A stretch of 64,000 nt of DNA. Origin: Lycorma delicatula (lineage: Eukaryota > Arthropoda > Insecta > Hemiptera > Fulgoridae). The notes beneath the pieces are model-generated. The model had not been told where the DNA came from, searched no databases, and saw only the letters and a program-made list of their open reading frames with translations. Positions 34,383 to 44,921 of this stretch are shown here, in pieces (the first letter of the stretch is position 1; each line of letters begins with the position of its first letter). The stretch lies in assembly GCF_047948215.1 (NCBI RefSeq), contig NC_134458.1, positions 143,302,536 to 143,366,535 on the forward strand. Direction: 5' to 3'. Both the position numbers and the translations under genes were made by a program.

Positions 34383-36048
34383 TCAAATAAAAAAATTACC
34401 GCCTAGGCTTTCCTTTCGGCCATCCTTTCTTGCGTTTTTCCATTCTGCGAACGGCCTCAACTTCCGATGACTGAGTCTGAGGCTTCGGACATCGTCTTCT
34501 CTTTCTGATGCCAATGACGTTCGCCGGCTTATATCAGGTGATGAAAGCTTCATTGGTGCCGTAAGCATCATTGCAATTGAATATAAACTCGCAAGCGATG
34601 CACTTTCGGCGGCTGATGAACTTGATTCAATGTCTAAGGCTGTGCTTGGGCCGTCTGATACAGATGCTCTCGCCACAGTTGTTCTCTGAGCTTTAGGAGC
34701 CTCAGTACGTACAGTTTTATTATCGTCTGTGTCTGGTGCTTTTTCAATAGTTACTTGCACCTCCATTTTGGTTGACTCAGATTTTTCCTGTACTCTTGTC
34801 ACAGTATCCTTAGCTTTATGACTCGTCGTCGGAGTGATCTTTTGGTCTTTGTCAGATAAATCAAGACTTTTCCTCATTACGTCTATTGATGGCGTTATAA
34901 TCGAAGGTTTTGCCGGTTTTTTAAACTGCGCTGGTACGGGTCTTATGTCAACGACGTCATTCCGGGAATGAGCCTTCTCATGTTTCCTTTGTTGTGTCTG
35001 ATGAGTCGGCTCGATCTTGGAATCAATGATTCTTTCTATCATTGTCGCGAGACTTGGTGCCATCGTATTAAGCAACTGCTCCACGTTGATTTTAGATTTG
35101 GGGGGAGCAGCAGCTGCTTCTGCGTATGTATTCGATGGTCTAGGTGTACGTAGATTGACAATCTTCTTCGCTTCAGGGTAGCTAACTTTTTGAAGCGTTT
35201 TAACTTCCTGAATGGCTGTTTCTAATTTGTATACTGGGCAGTTCCTAGATCGACAGTTGTGGTGCCCTTTACAATTAATGCAGACTGGAGGGTCTTTACA
35301 TGGATCACCCTCATGTATCTTCATTACGCATATGCAAATTTCCTGCGCTTCACATCTAGCTGCAGTGTGTCCGAAACGTTGATACTTAAAACATCTCATC
35401 GGCAGCGGAATAAATGCCCATACATCAAGCCGATGGATGCCAGCTCGTACCTTTTCAGGAAGGTTTGGCCTATTGAATGTCAAAACATGCGAGGCTGAAA
35501 GAAGAATCTCACCATTTCGTCTCATAGTAAGTCTGCGACAATGTGTCACTCCCTGGCTAGACATTTCCTGCACTATTTCTTCTTCAGTACAGTTAAGAAG
35601 ATTACGGCAAACAACAACTCCTCTGGATGTATTAAGTGTACTATGCGGTTGGACAGTAACCGCAAATTCACCGATTTTCTTCAACGCCTGGACTTTCTGG
35701 CTTTGCATGTATGTACGTTGATGGTTTCGACATGTAATCCATTAAGCGTTTTACGGATTTCCTTGACAGGACCACCAGCACAATTAGTAATCTCTCTAGC
35801 AATTAAGAATGGACTTACCTTTTGGAAGTTACCATTCTCTTTCGTAATGACCAAAAATCTTGGTTTGGGAACATTATTTCCAAACAAAGCTCTTCTCAAA
35901 TCTTTACTGATTTTATCAGCATCTTTTCTCATCTTATCACTCTCCTTCCTTTTTTCCTCTTCGCTTGTGGCGAATCGGCGGTTTCTAAACGAGGGTGTTT
36001 ACGTGCACCCTCTGCCACGTTAGTTTGTTCAGGAATATTCATGAACAT
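34383..36048 (-). pseudogene. ORF1 (gag-like nucleic-acid-binding protein), two frameshifts
   Basis: The ATG at 36048 reads MFMNIPEQTNVAEG..., basic (KRKKGRR) and then stops. The frame moves near 35940 to a piece with PKPRFLVITKENGNFQKVSPFLI and GLHVETINV (35932-35681). It shifts again near 35700 into a 441-codon open frame (35708-34383). That frame has TLNTSRGVVVCRNLL, EEIVQEMSSQGVTHCRRL, LTFNRPNLPEKVRAG, then three zinc knuckles: CFKYQRFGHTAARC (second Cys changed to Tyr), the ICICVMKIHEGDPC variant and VCINCKGHHNCRSRNC. The C-terminal half is long and rich in S, T, K and P, as expected for a variable tail. The family is the jockey/I-type ORF1 that coats the element's RNA. The first two knuckles have damaged cysteine spacing; the third looks sound. 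Confidence 0.88.
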
Positions 36049-36484
36049 TTATCCCTTTTGTAGCAAGGCTAGCCGCCGGGGTTCACCCCCCACTCCAGGG
36101 CTACTAACCTTGGAGGTCCGATCCGGTACTCCGGTGGAACCGGCATATGTCCTGGCAGAGAGCGGATGCTCAGTCTCTGCACTGACTCCAGGCTCCTACT
36201 CACCGAAACTTTCAGAGCTCCCATGCACCGACATACATGGGAACCATTGCTACATGCTTGCCATCGCAGGGGGCATGTGGACAACGGAAGGGTCTCCGTT
36301 ACACCTGCAATAACATTGACCCTGGCCGCCACATCGCCAGCTCTAACCGAGGATTTACTCGGAGCCCCGTTAGCCAGCTATATGCATTGTACATAAGTAC
36401 AGCTGTTGCCGCCCTGGACGTGGAACGTAGATGTTGTGTTCCGGACGTGGGGATTACCTACCTCAGGGCGTTATTGCTATTATT
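36049..36484 (-). promoter_or_regulatory. GC-rich 5' leader of the ORF1-only element
   Basis: About 435 bp of GC-rich DNA upstream of the ORF1 start, with CGCCCTGAGGTAGG at the outer end. Non-LTR elements usually carry an internal promoter here; no motif is decisive. Short ORFs on both strands inside it look like by-products of composition. Confidence 0.5.
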
Positions 36485-37616
36485 ATTGTTATTAACAGAA
36501 TAATTGGCAGTGGCAGCAGTAGCAGCCCAATTCAAAGTGAATTATGAATTTATTTTTGTTTTTCTCCTTTTTTCTGTTTTTTTACGTTTCTTTAAAAATG
36601 ATTTACCGTAGAGGAGAAATGAAAAATACGGACATCTAAAAGCGACATTATTTTGTAGTTTAGAAAAAAAAAAGTTTAATTAAAATTTTATAATTCTAGA
36701 ATTAGGTCAGATATTATTATTATTATTATTATCTTTTTTTATTAATAAGCTACTTGGAATAATCTCAGAAATAGGTTTATTTGTTATTAAGATGGTAAAG
36801 AAGTTCTTTAAAAGATAAGAAAACAATTTAGTAAGTCATAAAAGCAATCTAGAATGGGTGGAACATTTAAAGAACGTGGAATTTTTTTAATTTAGTGAAT
36901 GTGTACTTGACTTGATAAGTGATTCTGTGAAATAAAAAACTCTGCTTTAATTTAAATAACGTTTAAACGTTAATTGATTTGTTTCTCTTAATTTATTTAC
37001 TTTAATCAAATTTATGTTAAATAACAACGTGTTAACTGTTGATTATATTTAGTTAATAAATTAGTGAGAAAAATATAAGTAAGAATAACTAAAACAAAGA
37101 AATTAATTATAAATCTTCTGTTATTTGTTTCATTGATAACGTGATCAGTTGAAATTCATTGTAATCAATAAAAGGTAATTATCTAATTATTCTTGTATAA
37201 GTTATGTATTTTTATGAAAGACCAGAAGTATGTTTTAAGTAAGAATATGGATGTATGATAGAAACAATTATATTTATAACATATTTCCTAAGAATACAAC
37301 AAATTGAACATATTTTGGAAATTTTTTTCTTTTTTATTGTCGCAAAACGGGATAAACACCAAAAATTTCTTATGCATGTAAAAAAAATCGTAATTTTCAT
37401 ACTAAAAAAAAAAGTCAATGAGTTTTTTTATATACTAAGAATTACTGATTTGTTTAGGTATACCCTCTTCGAAAATTCCATTATTTGCAAAACAATTTTT
37501 TTTCTCGATAAAATTTGATTTGTATTATATCTTTCTAGAAATGTACATTAAAACAAAAAGATATTTAATCTTTATTTTTTACTTATCTTCTAGTAAGGTT
37601 TTTCTAGTGATATATA
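36485..37616. other. AT-rich spacer
   Basis: No gene seen; short (ATT)n at 36713-36733. Confidence 0.5.
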
Positions 37617-38415
37617 TCTGTACCTATAAAGTAACGTGTTCTGATTGACTGGTTCATCAATACCCAGCAAAAACTAGTGAAGCTTATTTGATGAAAATTT
37701 GTACAAATATACTTCTTAAAGTGTAAGTGCACACTAAGGAAGTATTTTTTTTTAAATTACCAGTTAAAGAGTTGAAATCGAATAACAATGAAATGTACTA
37801 TTTTTTTTTTTAATTTCTCGGTAACAAATGAAGATATCAGCTTGACTTTTGGTGTGTGTAATCTTCATGTGAACATCTATAAACTATTCTCTAGATTTTT
37901 TTTGAAATTCCGAATTTAACGGCTTAAAATGGATTTGAAATTTTTTAAAACTTAATCTCTCTGTAACAAATAAAGATATCGACTTGATTTTTTTGTGTGT
38001 GTATTCTTCATCAGAATATCTAAAAACCAATTTGTAGGTTTTTCGAAATTCTACCTTGAAAGGAGTGATGAAAGGTAACATTTTGAACAATGGTTGCAAA
38101 TTTCACTCTTTTCCGACTATAATAAACGAGATATTCAGTAGATATTTGCTTGCAAATAGTTTCCAGAAAAATTCCTAAAAACAGTTTTCGGTTTTTTTAA
38201 AATTTCTATTTTTAAAGAGATGCGACGATATACGGCGCGGTGGCTCAGCCAACTCAGCCACTGTATGGGCGATGATACTGGCTGCATCTGCCACCGATTA
38301 CTTGTCTAAAAAACATGAAATAAAAAAAGAACTTACCGCGATAGGAAACCATATTGTAACCAAATTTACCGCAAATAACCATTTTGGGCAGGCGAAGCCG
38401 CGACGGAGTTGTTAG
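37617..38415 (+). mobile_element. Helitron-like non-autonomous element, copy 1
   Basis: Begins TCTGTACCTATAAAG after an A and ends with a GGCGAAGCCGCGACGGAG stretch followed by TTAG before T. These are the positions of Helitron 5'-TC and CTRR-3' signals, with insertion between A and T. Its partner at 61660-62261 shows the same two borders and aligns through GATGAAAATTTGTA, TGGTGTGTGTAAT, TTTTTCGAAATTC, TTGAAAGGAGTGA.GAAAGG, TTTCCGACTATA.TAAACGAGAT and GCGACG.TATACGGC. No Rep/helicase coding; it would depend on another element. The 3' CTRR reads TTRG here (mutated). Confidence 0.65.
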
Positions 38416-38629
38416 TGTATTTATATATAAAATATTTTAAATCGAGGGAAATTTTTTTCTTTGGACCCAATTATGATATAGAATTCTAATAAAAAATTTT
38501 TGTATGTTCAATTTCCGATTGTTTGTCATTGTTGACCAAAAATACAGTATTCAGAAGAATTTTGCAAAATATCTGCAAAAATGTGTATTCACTCTGATTT
38601 TTGAAGTTTTTAATTTTTTTCGATATTCA
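38416..38629. other. Short spacer
   Basis: AT-rich; nothing recognised. Confidence 0.5.
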
Positions 38630-39430
38630 TAAAAGAAAGGGGTTTTGCCGACGATATCGTTCTACTGTCTAGAATAATGGAATTCTTAGCCCAACAACTC
38701 GAAATCCTTCAAAGAATCGCGGCTAAATCCGACCTCAAAGTTTCCTTTGAATAAACACAATTCATTCCTTTCTAACATTAAAGACTGTCCCAAACGTTTT
38801 CGAATCAACAACGTTCAAATCTCTTAAGTCAACAAATTCAAACACCACGGGGGAACTATAAAGCCTAACATCTCGGTAAAAGAAGTAACGGACCCAAAAG
38901 TACACAAACTGGAACTCGTATACCAACTCCCCAGAAATTACTAACATAAGAATTTTTCACCATCAGTGCCAAGATTCACCACTACAAGACCGTCATCCGA
39001 TTAATGCCTGGGACCACTAACAAAATATGAAACCCAAGTACTTGAAGAAGGAACCCAAGAATGCAAAGCAAGAAAGCTCCTCAGGAACTCCAATACCCAA
39101 GGAAAACCGATGATTACAAACTCCGAACCGACAAGACTACTCACACTGTGAAAAGCTATCCCATATAATCAGAAAATGCAAAGTCAAATTCCGTGAACAT
39201 ATTTCTCACATGAATTACATAAGTGTTAGAAAAAGTATCTTCATTTACATCAAAACTCAAAAGAAAAATAGATTGATCGATGACATCCGTAAATATATTC
39301 AAACAATAAACATCACCGACGAAGACATAAAAGACCGAAACACTTTTCGGGCAAAAATCAAGAATTTCAGTGGGTTTCAAGAACTAATAAAACAAGGCAA
39401 CAACAAGTCGGCGTGGTCTGATTAGAGAAA
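38630..39430 (+). pseudogene. Non-LTR family K relic, copy 3 (RT motif C to C-terminus)
   Basis: Plus strand: GFADDIVLLSRIMEFLAQQL (RT motif C with intact FADD at about 38645-38656), RIAAKSDLKVSFE, then degraded thumb sequence with AKIHHYKTVIRLMPGT (the HYKTVI.PECLY block), EPKNAK... in shifted frames, and SHIIRKCKVKFREHISHMN. It ends with a clean 71-codon stretch (39210-39425) carrying LIDDIRKYIQTINITDEDIK and KIKNFSGFQELIKQGNN. Stops and shifts show it is dead. It begins abruptly at motif C, consistent with 5' truncation, and follows a Helitron-like element. Confidence 0.85.
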
Positions 39431-39775
39431 TCAGCTCCAGTCACAAAATTGAAAAATTATTGAAGTAAAAGATTAAAAACCATACCTATAGTTGTTAACG
39501 CGGTCCACAGATGGCATTAATCAAGAAAAAAATAAAAGAAATACAAAAAAGATTTGTATTTTCTCTAGAAAGTATAAATTTTCAAGAATATTTAAAAAAA
39601 ATTTGATTTTACTATCTTAGCCGGTGTCTTTTGATTAAAAACTAAAATTTTCTTTTATTAATATGTGTGTACTTTAGTTCATAATTAGTACTGTTCTGTT
39701 TTTTTTTGTTGTAATTTAGTTTCTTTTCAGGTTTGTATCAAGCCTGAATACCTTAATTGTTTTTTATCAGTCTTA
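39431..39775 (+). other. Probable 3' UTR of family K copy 3 and spacer
   Basis: AT-rich with no open frame; the 3' border of the retroelement is not visible because no clear poly(A) is present. Confidence 0.35.
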
Positions 39776-39966
39776 TTCTCACAACCATGAGGGCAACGAA
39801 AAATGCAGAGGTCCAGGGGGCGGAGCCCTCTGGCTAGAGGGGAATAGCGAGCTCTGGGTTCGGCCCCGAGACTCGTCTGGGTCGACTTGATCCATGGAGG
39901 TCCAGATAACGGAACCCCCTTACTAGACCACCCGGTCGTGCGAGCGAAGCGATCCCCGACCGGCTA

Positions 39967-39967
<1 letters not shown>
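39776..39967 (+). mobile_element. Helitron-like 3' end (CTAG terminus with hairpin)
   Basis: An abrupt GC-rich block with CCAGGGGGCGGAGCCCTCTGG, a GAGTGGTCC-type region read as GGTCCAGATAACGGAACCCCC, and a terminal stem CCGGTCG ... CGACCGG. It ends in CTAG at 39964-39967 directly before a T of a (TA)n array. Palindrome plus CTRR-T fits Helitron 3' ends and their AT target. The 5' end was not found. It differs from the 37.6/61.7-kb family. Confidence 0.6.

Positions 39968-40009
<42 letters not shown>
39968..40009 (+). repeat. (TA)n microsatellite
   Basis: About 21 TA units directly after the CTAG terminus. Confidence 0.95.
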
Positions 40010-40013
<4 letters not shown>

Positions 40014-42067
40014 GGCGATTCAATCACCAATTCAATTCAATAAAGAATTTTATTATTTCTCACTTTTCTTTGGTGAAAAAATAATTTTTCTTTCTCTTAA
40101 ACGATTCAGAGTTGGAGTTTTATGTCAGTCTTCATCATATTTTTTTAATTTAATATAAAAAAGCAAATCCGCATTATATCAGCTCATATTCCGGTTTATG
40201 TTTATTTAACTGTGTGTACGGAATAACCGCATCAATGATTAAAGTTTATTGAAGTTTGCAAAAGAAAACATACCTTAATCATTTCATTGAAACAATCATT
40301 GTTTTAATATATATGCTAGGATAGGCCATTTTTCCTCCACCTCACGAAAAAGAATGGTATAATTAGCTCTGGATACACTTTACCAACAATTTAATATGAG
40401 AATATGTTAATCCATAAAATTTCGACAACTTGTATGAATCCGTTTTTAATTTTGTTTTGAACGAGAGCTTCTGCCTCAAAACGGACGTTGTTTTTTGGAA
40501 TGTATTCACAGTTAGGAGTAAAATAAACGATAGAATTTGGAGATATAAAATAATAGATTTATTATGTGTTTAGATACATTTTATATGTTTGGATTATTGT
40601 GTGTTTTAAGTAATTTTTATCATGCACTTTTTGCTGGAATTTCAAACAAGAATCTTCTTTTTTGAGGAGAAAGAAATATTTTTTCTTAATGCTTGATATT
40701 TTTCGGGTTTTAAAGGCTGAGGATCACGTGAAGCACCATTTGACATCCATTTCTCTATCTTCTGGGCGTTTTCTTTCGTGGTCTTCTAATAGTAGTTCTT
40801 CATCCTTTCGCTATGTTTTTACTTACCTTCTCTCTTCTAACCAGACATTGTTGGTTTCTTTTGCCTTCTTCTTTTGGAAACCTTTAAAATCTTGTACCAG
40901 TTTTCTTAACATTGTCCTCTAACATGACGATTTTTTCATATATTTTCATTTTTTTAAAATGTTTTTGAAACACTGAGATCCATTGATTTCCGTTCTTTTG
41001 GTTTTAAATGGGGTTGAAGATTTGTTTTGTGAGCCTGTTATCATTTATTGTGGTGTTTTCTCAGTTCCATTGTATTTTTGGAGATCTTTATTATTTTTGA
41101 ATTGTATTTTTTCCATTTATTGGCCCCTAGCTTTTTCTTAAGATTTCCTTTATTTTTTTATTAATTTCATTAATATTTAGATATGCTACATATATCGGAA
41201 GTCGTTCATGTGGTAATTTGATGAATATTGGTTGAGTTCCTCTTGAGTTACGCTCAATTTAAGTTTGACAACGTACTAAATAACCTAATTTCTGATTGAA
41301 GTTAACCTCTAAGTTATGTTGACTTCGTATTGGTGTGTTCTTCATACGCACTTATGCAGTGAGTCACAGTGGTGAGTGAGTTTATATTTGATGCTTGTGA
41401 GTAGGGTCTATTTATTATTTTATTAAATTATCGTTATGATAGTTCAATTTTCTTATAAACAGAATATGTATTTTAATATTAAATAAAAATAAAATTATAC
41501 CTCTTACTTTTTTCATTTAATTTATATTTTGTATATTTCTTGCGCATGAAATTATTCAAAGTAATTATACAAAAATTATTATACAAAATAGAATAACTTT
41601 TGCATAAAAAATTATTTTTTTAGGTTTTGATTCTTAATTTTGATTGTTTAATGTGATTAGTGTTCTGGTCATCTTATGTTATATAAGCAATGATTTTCAT
41701 ATAGGTACAGTCATTTGTAAACCTGTTGAAATTATTATTTAAGTATAAATAATTACAATTGCAATTATTATTGTTAATGAAAGTGCAGTGGTAATAGTAA
41801 TGTATTGGGTTAATAATTGTATTATTTTAAATTGAAATAATAATACGTTATATTATGAATCCATTACACTAATCGTATTTGCCATTGCATTAATATCATT
41901 ATCCTTACTGGAGTAGTTTTGAGAATACTTCCTTTTAAAATTAAACGTAAGTAGAATCGTCAAATAATAATATAACTTAAATTGATTTTTATTACTTTAG
42001 ATATTTAAAAATCTTTTTACTTTAATAAAGCGATCCTTTTTAGGAAAGCAATGGTTAGTAGTAACGG

Positions 42068-42069
<2 letters not shown>
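40010..42069. other. AT-rich spacer
   Basis: No gene seen. The region 40640-41160 read on the minus strand is rich in K/E codons (for example a stretch with KLVQDFKGFQKKKAKETNN) but full of stops. It may be a decayed coding piece I cannot identify. Confidence 0.4.

Positions 42070-42130
<61 letters not shown>
42070..42130 (+). repeat. (TA)30 microsatellite
   Basis: About 30 perfect TA units. Confidence 0.95.
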
Positions 42131-42134
<4 letters not shown>

Positions 42135-42409
42135 TTAAATCTTTTTGACCCCTAGAGGGCTAAGTTTTATTAAAATTAAAATTATGATTTTATATGTATT
42201 ATAGCTGTTTCAATTGATTTTTTTTATGCTTAAACTCATAACGATGTGTAAAATTTAGTTTTAATAATAAATTAAAGATAAAGAGACATTTATTTTTGTA
42301 TTTTTTCGTAAGTCGATTTCTTTTTCTGTTATGATTTTCTTCGTTCATTCATATAACACAACAACTAAAGGCCTAATAGTAGCCATTATTATAGATGATA
42401 ATGAATTGT

Positions 42410-42508
42410 TAAGTTTGTGAAATATACATGCCTGACCAGAATTCAAATCCATAAACCTCCGGATGAAAAACAGAGAAGCTACCACTCCGCCACAGAGATT
42501 GGATTTTT
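42410..42508 (-). mobile_element. SINE family B, copy 3
   Basis: Minus strand: CCAATCTCTGTGGCGGAGTGGTAGC (box A region), CATCCGGAGGTTTATGGATT, TTTGAATTCTGGTCAGGCAT (box B region). The body is mostly missing after GTATATTTCAC. Confidence 0.7.
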
Positions 42509-42583
42509 TATTATTTTTATTTGCCCCTTTATTTCTGTTGATGATAATCTTTTTAATGATCGAAATGCATACTTAGTTATGGA

Positions 42584-43249
42584 TTTTTACTTCCTTGTAC
42601 AAAGTAAAGGAAGTATTGTAATCGCGAAAATTTCAGTTTTCAAATTTCAACGGAAATATCCATTTTGACTAGTTTTGGCGTGACGTCTGTACATACGTAT
42701 ATCGTATAACTCAAAAACGATTAGCCGTAGTATGTTGAAATTTTGAATTTAGGACTGTTGTAACATCTAGTTTTGCACTTTCCCTTTTGATTGCAATCGA
42801 CTGAACCAAAAGTGCCCAAAAAATCCAAAATCCAAAAACATTTAGAGTTTGGAATTTTTCTTAACTGCAGTAATAAGCCCTGATTGACAGATTTTCAACG
42901 ATATATCATAAGTGGTACTTATTTTCATTAGTTCCAGAGTTACAGCCAAATGAAATTTTAATTAATGAAATATTTGGATCTATAAGGAAAAGGCACGTCG
43001 GTTCGAATCAGACTTCATCTCCTGTTTTATTTTTTAACTTTTTTTTAAATTTATTTTTTAACAGCTCTTTTTAAATTAAATATATTGACTTTTTAATAAT
43101 TATTAACCCGTGATTGTAAAAAAAATTACAATAAACAATTTATTCAATAATAACCATAAAGAAATATGAAAAAAAAAAAATCAGAAGTAGGGTTGGTGAA
43201 ACATCTGATTATTTAACATTAATTGAAAATTATAATTTAGAATTGTATT
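42584..43249 (+). mobile_element. Repeat R-C, copy 2 (plus orientation)
   Basis: Starts TTTTTACTTCCTTGTACAAA with a hairpin between ACTTCCTT and AAGGAAGT, then ATTGTAATCGCG. It continues GGCGTGACGTCTGTACATAC, AACTCAAAAACGATTAGCCG, TCGACTGAACCAAAAGTGCC, CCAAATGAAATTTTAATTAA and GTCGGTTCGAATCAGACTTC, and ends near TTATAATTTAGAATTGTATT. Aligns along its length with the inverted copy at 30808-31583. Confidence 0.75.
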
Positions 43250-43275
43250 ATTTTTTATAATTTCCTAGTTTAATT

Positions 43276-43670
43276 TTATTTAATTACTCTGGAATTTTGT
43301 TTAGTTTTATCTACATTAAAGTTAACTACAGAGTGACTGAAAAATAGACAGATACACTGAGGCATACATACCCCATCTTTAATAAATTGCAAAAAATTCT
43401 TATCTTTTAGTTCATTAAACTTCTGATATTGTCGGACAATATTCTTCCTACGTCGGAGTTGACCGTCATTTCGTTTATTTGTTTTTGTTGCCAAACATGG
43501 TTTTGTATTTGGTTTTTACAAAGCAATCTTTGTATAGAGAGGATTCATCATCCTCTCTTAATCGTTTTATTCTTTCCGTGGTCTTAATATTTTCTTCCTC
43601 TTTATATTTATCATCTTCTCTTAATGTCTTAATTCTTTCTTTGGTTTTAACAGTTTCTTCCTCTTATATA
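43276..43670 (-). pseudogene. Unrecognised basic ORF with a 21-residue tandem repeat
   Basis: Minus strand. From about 43665 the frame carries two copies of a 21-residue unit (EEETVKTKERIKTLREDDKYK and EEENIKTTERIKRLREDDESS), then SLYKDCFVKTKYKTMFGNK and a stop. A one-base change of frame continues as MATKTNKRNDGQLRRRKNIV, QYQKFNELKDKNFLQFIKDG and runs to 43276. The charged composition and internal repeat are unlike chance ORFs of the spacers. Arg/Lys/Glu-rich repeated N-termini occur in several mobile-element proteins, but I cannot name a family. The piece begins 27 bp past the end of repeat R-C. Confidence 0.35.
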
Positions 43671-44650
43671 TTCATCTTCTTGTCGTTTTTTTTATATATA
43701 TTTCTTTATTTTATCTTTCTTTTTCCTGTATGATTGTTTCTTTTTCATTTTTGATTATTCACCAAATAAGCCAATAATAAAAATTGAATATTTTACACCG
43801 TACGGTCGAAATTAACATTTGTAACCAGTATACAGGAGTTCATTAAACGGAATAGTTTAATTATTATTAACTTTTATTTATATGACACACCAGAAATCTA
43901 AAATTTTTGTTAATCAGCAACTCAAAGACACGAATAATACAGATTTAGTAATATGAGTAATAAAGGGACTTTTACGCTATCCTAATATTTCGTGTAAGAT
44001 TGTTGAATTAAAATTGTATAAATATTTAATGTTAATAAAAACCAATATTGCAGCAATTATGTAGCTGTCCACTTTATCAAAGAACTGGATTGAATAGGCG
44101 TACAAGGTACGCCTATTCAATGCGGTGTCCACATCAGATTTTTAGTTTATATAAACGATTCTTGTGAGTTCAGTCACTTATTCTGATGTATTGAGTGTTT
44201 AGCACTCCCCTGTGTCTATATTTCTAATCCGAGCAATATTTTCAACTTAAAAAGAAAATTAAAAAACAATTTACAAAAGTATTTACATGTAACTCTACAC
44301 ACTGTAATATATAAATAGATATTTAATCAGAAAGAAGGATTATGTAATTTATTAAGTACGATACAATATTTGTTACTTTAAGAAGAGGTTTAAAAATTAT
44401 TTTAAATTTTAGGTTTTTATTATAGTCCTTAAATAACAAATATTTTAGTTAATTTAATAAATATTTAGAAATATAAAAAGATAATTTTAAATTATTTTTT
44501 TCTGAGCAGAACACGTTCGATATATTTGTGATTACACAAGTATTTCGGTTTAAGTATTTAAATAAAAAAATTATAAAAAAGTAAATGAATAAAATAAAGG
44601 TAAATAATTGATCACTAAAAAAATATTAATAGTTAAAATATAATTAAATT
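43671..44650. other. AT-rich spacer with a perfect inverted repeat
   Basis: No gene. The inverted repeat 44089-44121 is listed separately. Confidence 0.5.
44089..44121 (+). other. Perfect 15-bp inverted repeat
   Basis: ATTGAATAGGCGTAC (44089-44103), AAG, GTACGCCTATTCAAT (44107-44121). Nearby GTGTCCACATCAG and TGTCCACTTTATC make the surroundings less AT-rich than average. Function unknown. Confidence 0.85.
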
Positions 44651-44838
44651 TACCGATCTCCTTGGAAGAGTGGTAGGATCTCGGCCTTTAATCCGGAGGT
44701 TCTGTGTTTGAATCCCGATAAGGCATGGCATATTTCATACGCTATTCATTTTCAGTTTCATACTATCACACAGAAACTTCCTTTTTAAGTCTCTATGGTC
44801 ATTAAGCCTCTATTGGTCTCTATGGTTAATTCGTCAGT
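44651..44838 (+). mobile_element. SINE family B, copy 4 (best-preserved head)
   Basis: ACCGATCTCCTTGGAAGAGTG, GTAGGATCTCGGCCTTTAATC, CGGAGGTTCTGTGTTTGAATCC: box A (TGGAAGAGTGG-like) and box B (GTTTGAATCCC) with an anticodon-stem-like segment between, about tRNA length. The body follows (GGCATGGCATATTTCATACG ... GTTAATTCGTCAG). A tRNA-derived SINE. Confidence 0.75.
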
Positions 44839-44886
44839 CAAATGAGGAAAGAAAAAAGTACTTTTATCAAGAAAGAATTATTGATC

Positions 44887-44921
<35 letters not shown>

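Larger units (their letters stand above)
34241..36484 (-). mobile_element. ORF1-only non-LTR retroelement with 5' leader and poly(A)
   Basis: Minus strand from right to left: a GC-rich 5' leader (36484-36049), an ORF1 gene (36048-34383) and a short 3' UTR (34382-34257) that contains GGGCTAATGACCAAAGTAG and ATGCCCCTAAAAACCTC. It ends in poly(A) (T16 on the plus strand, 34241-34256). No endonuclease or RT sequence lies between ORF1 and the 3' UTR, so ORF2 is missing as a block while both ends are kept. GCAATAA flanks both sides (after the poly(A) at about 34232-34238 and before the leader near 36472-36478), a possible short target duplication. It resembles HAL1-type or other ORF1-only derivatives. 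The copy is damaged by two frameshifts. Confidence 0.7.

Noticed and set aside
35437..36313. Long plus-strand ORFs (94, 160 and 163 codons) opposite the gag gene.
   Set aside because: Antisense shadows of the ORF1 pseudogene on the minus strand, which has the zinc-knuckle motifs.
36069..36503. Several ORFs of 60-90 codons on both strands in GC-rich DNA.
   Set aside because: They sit in the 5' leader of the ORF1-only retroelement and are by-products of fewer stops in GC-rich sequence.
44651..44725. Possible functional tRNA gene.
   Set aside because: Box A and B are present but it is one of seven dispersed related copies followed by a shared SINE body; no convincing acceptor stem.
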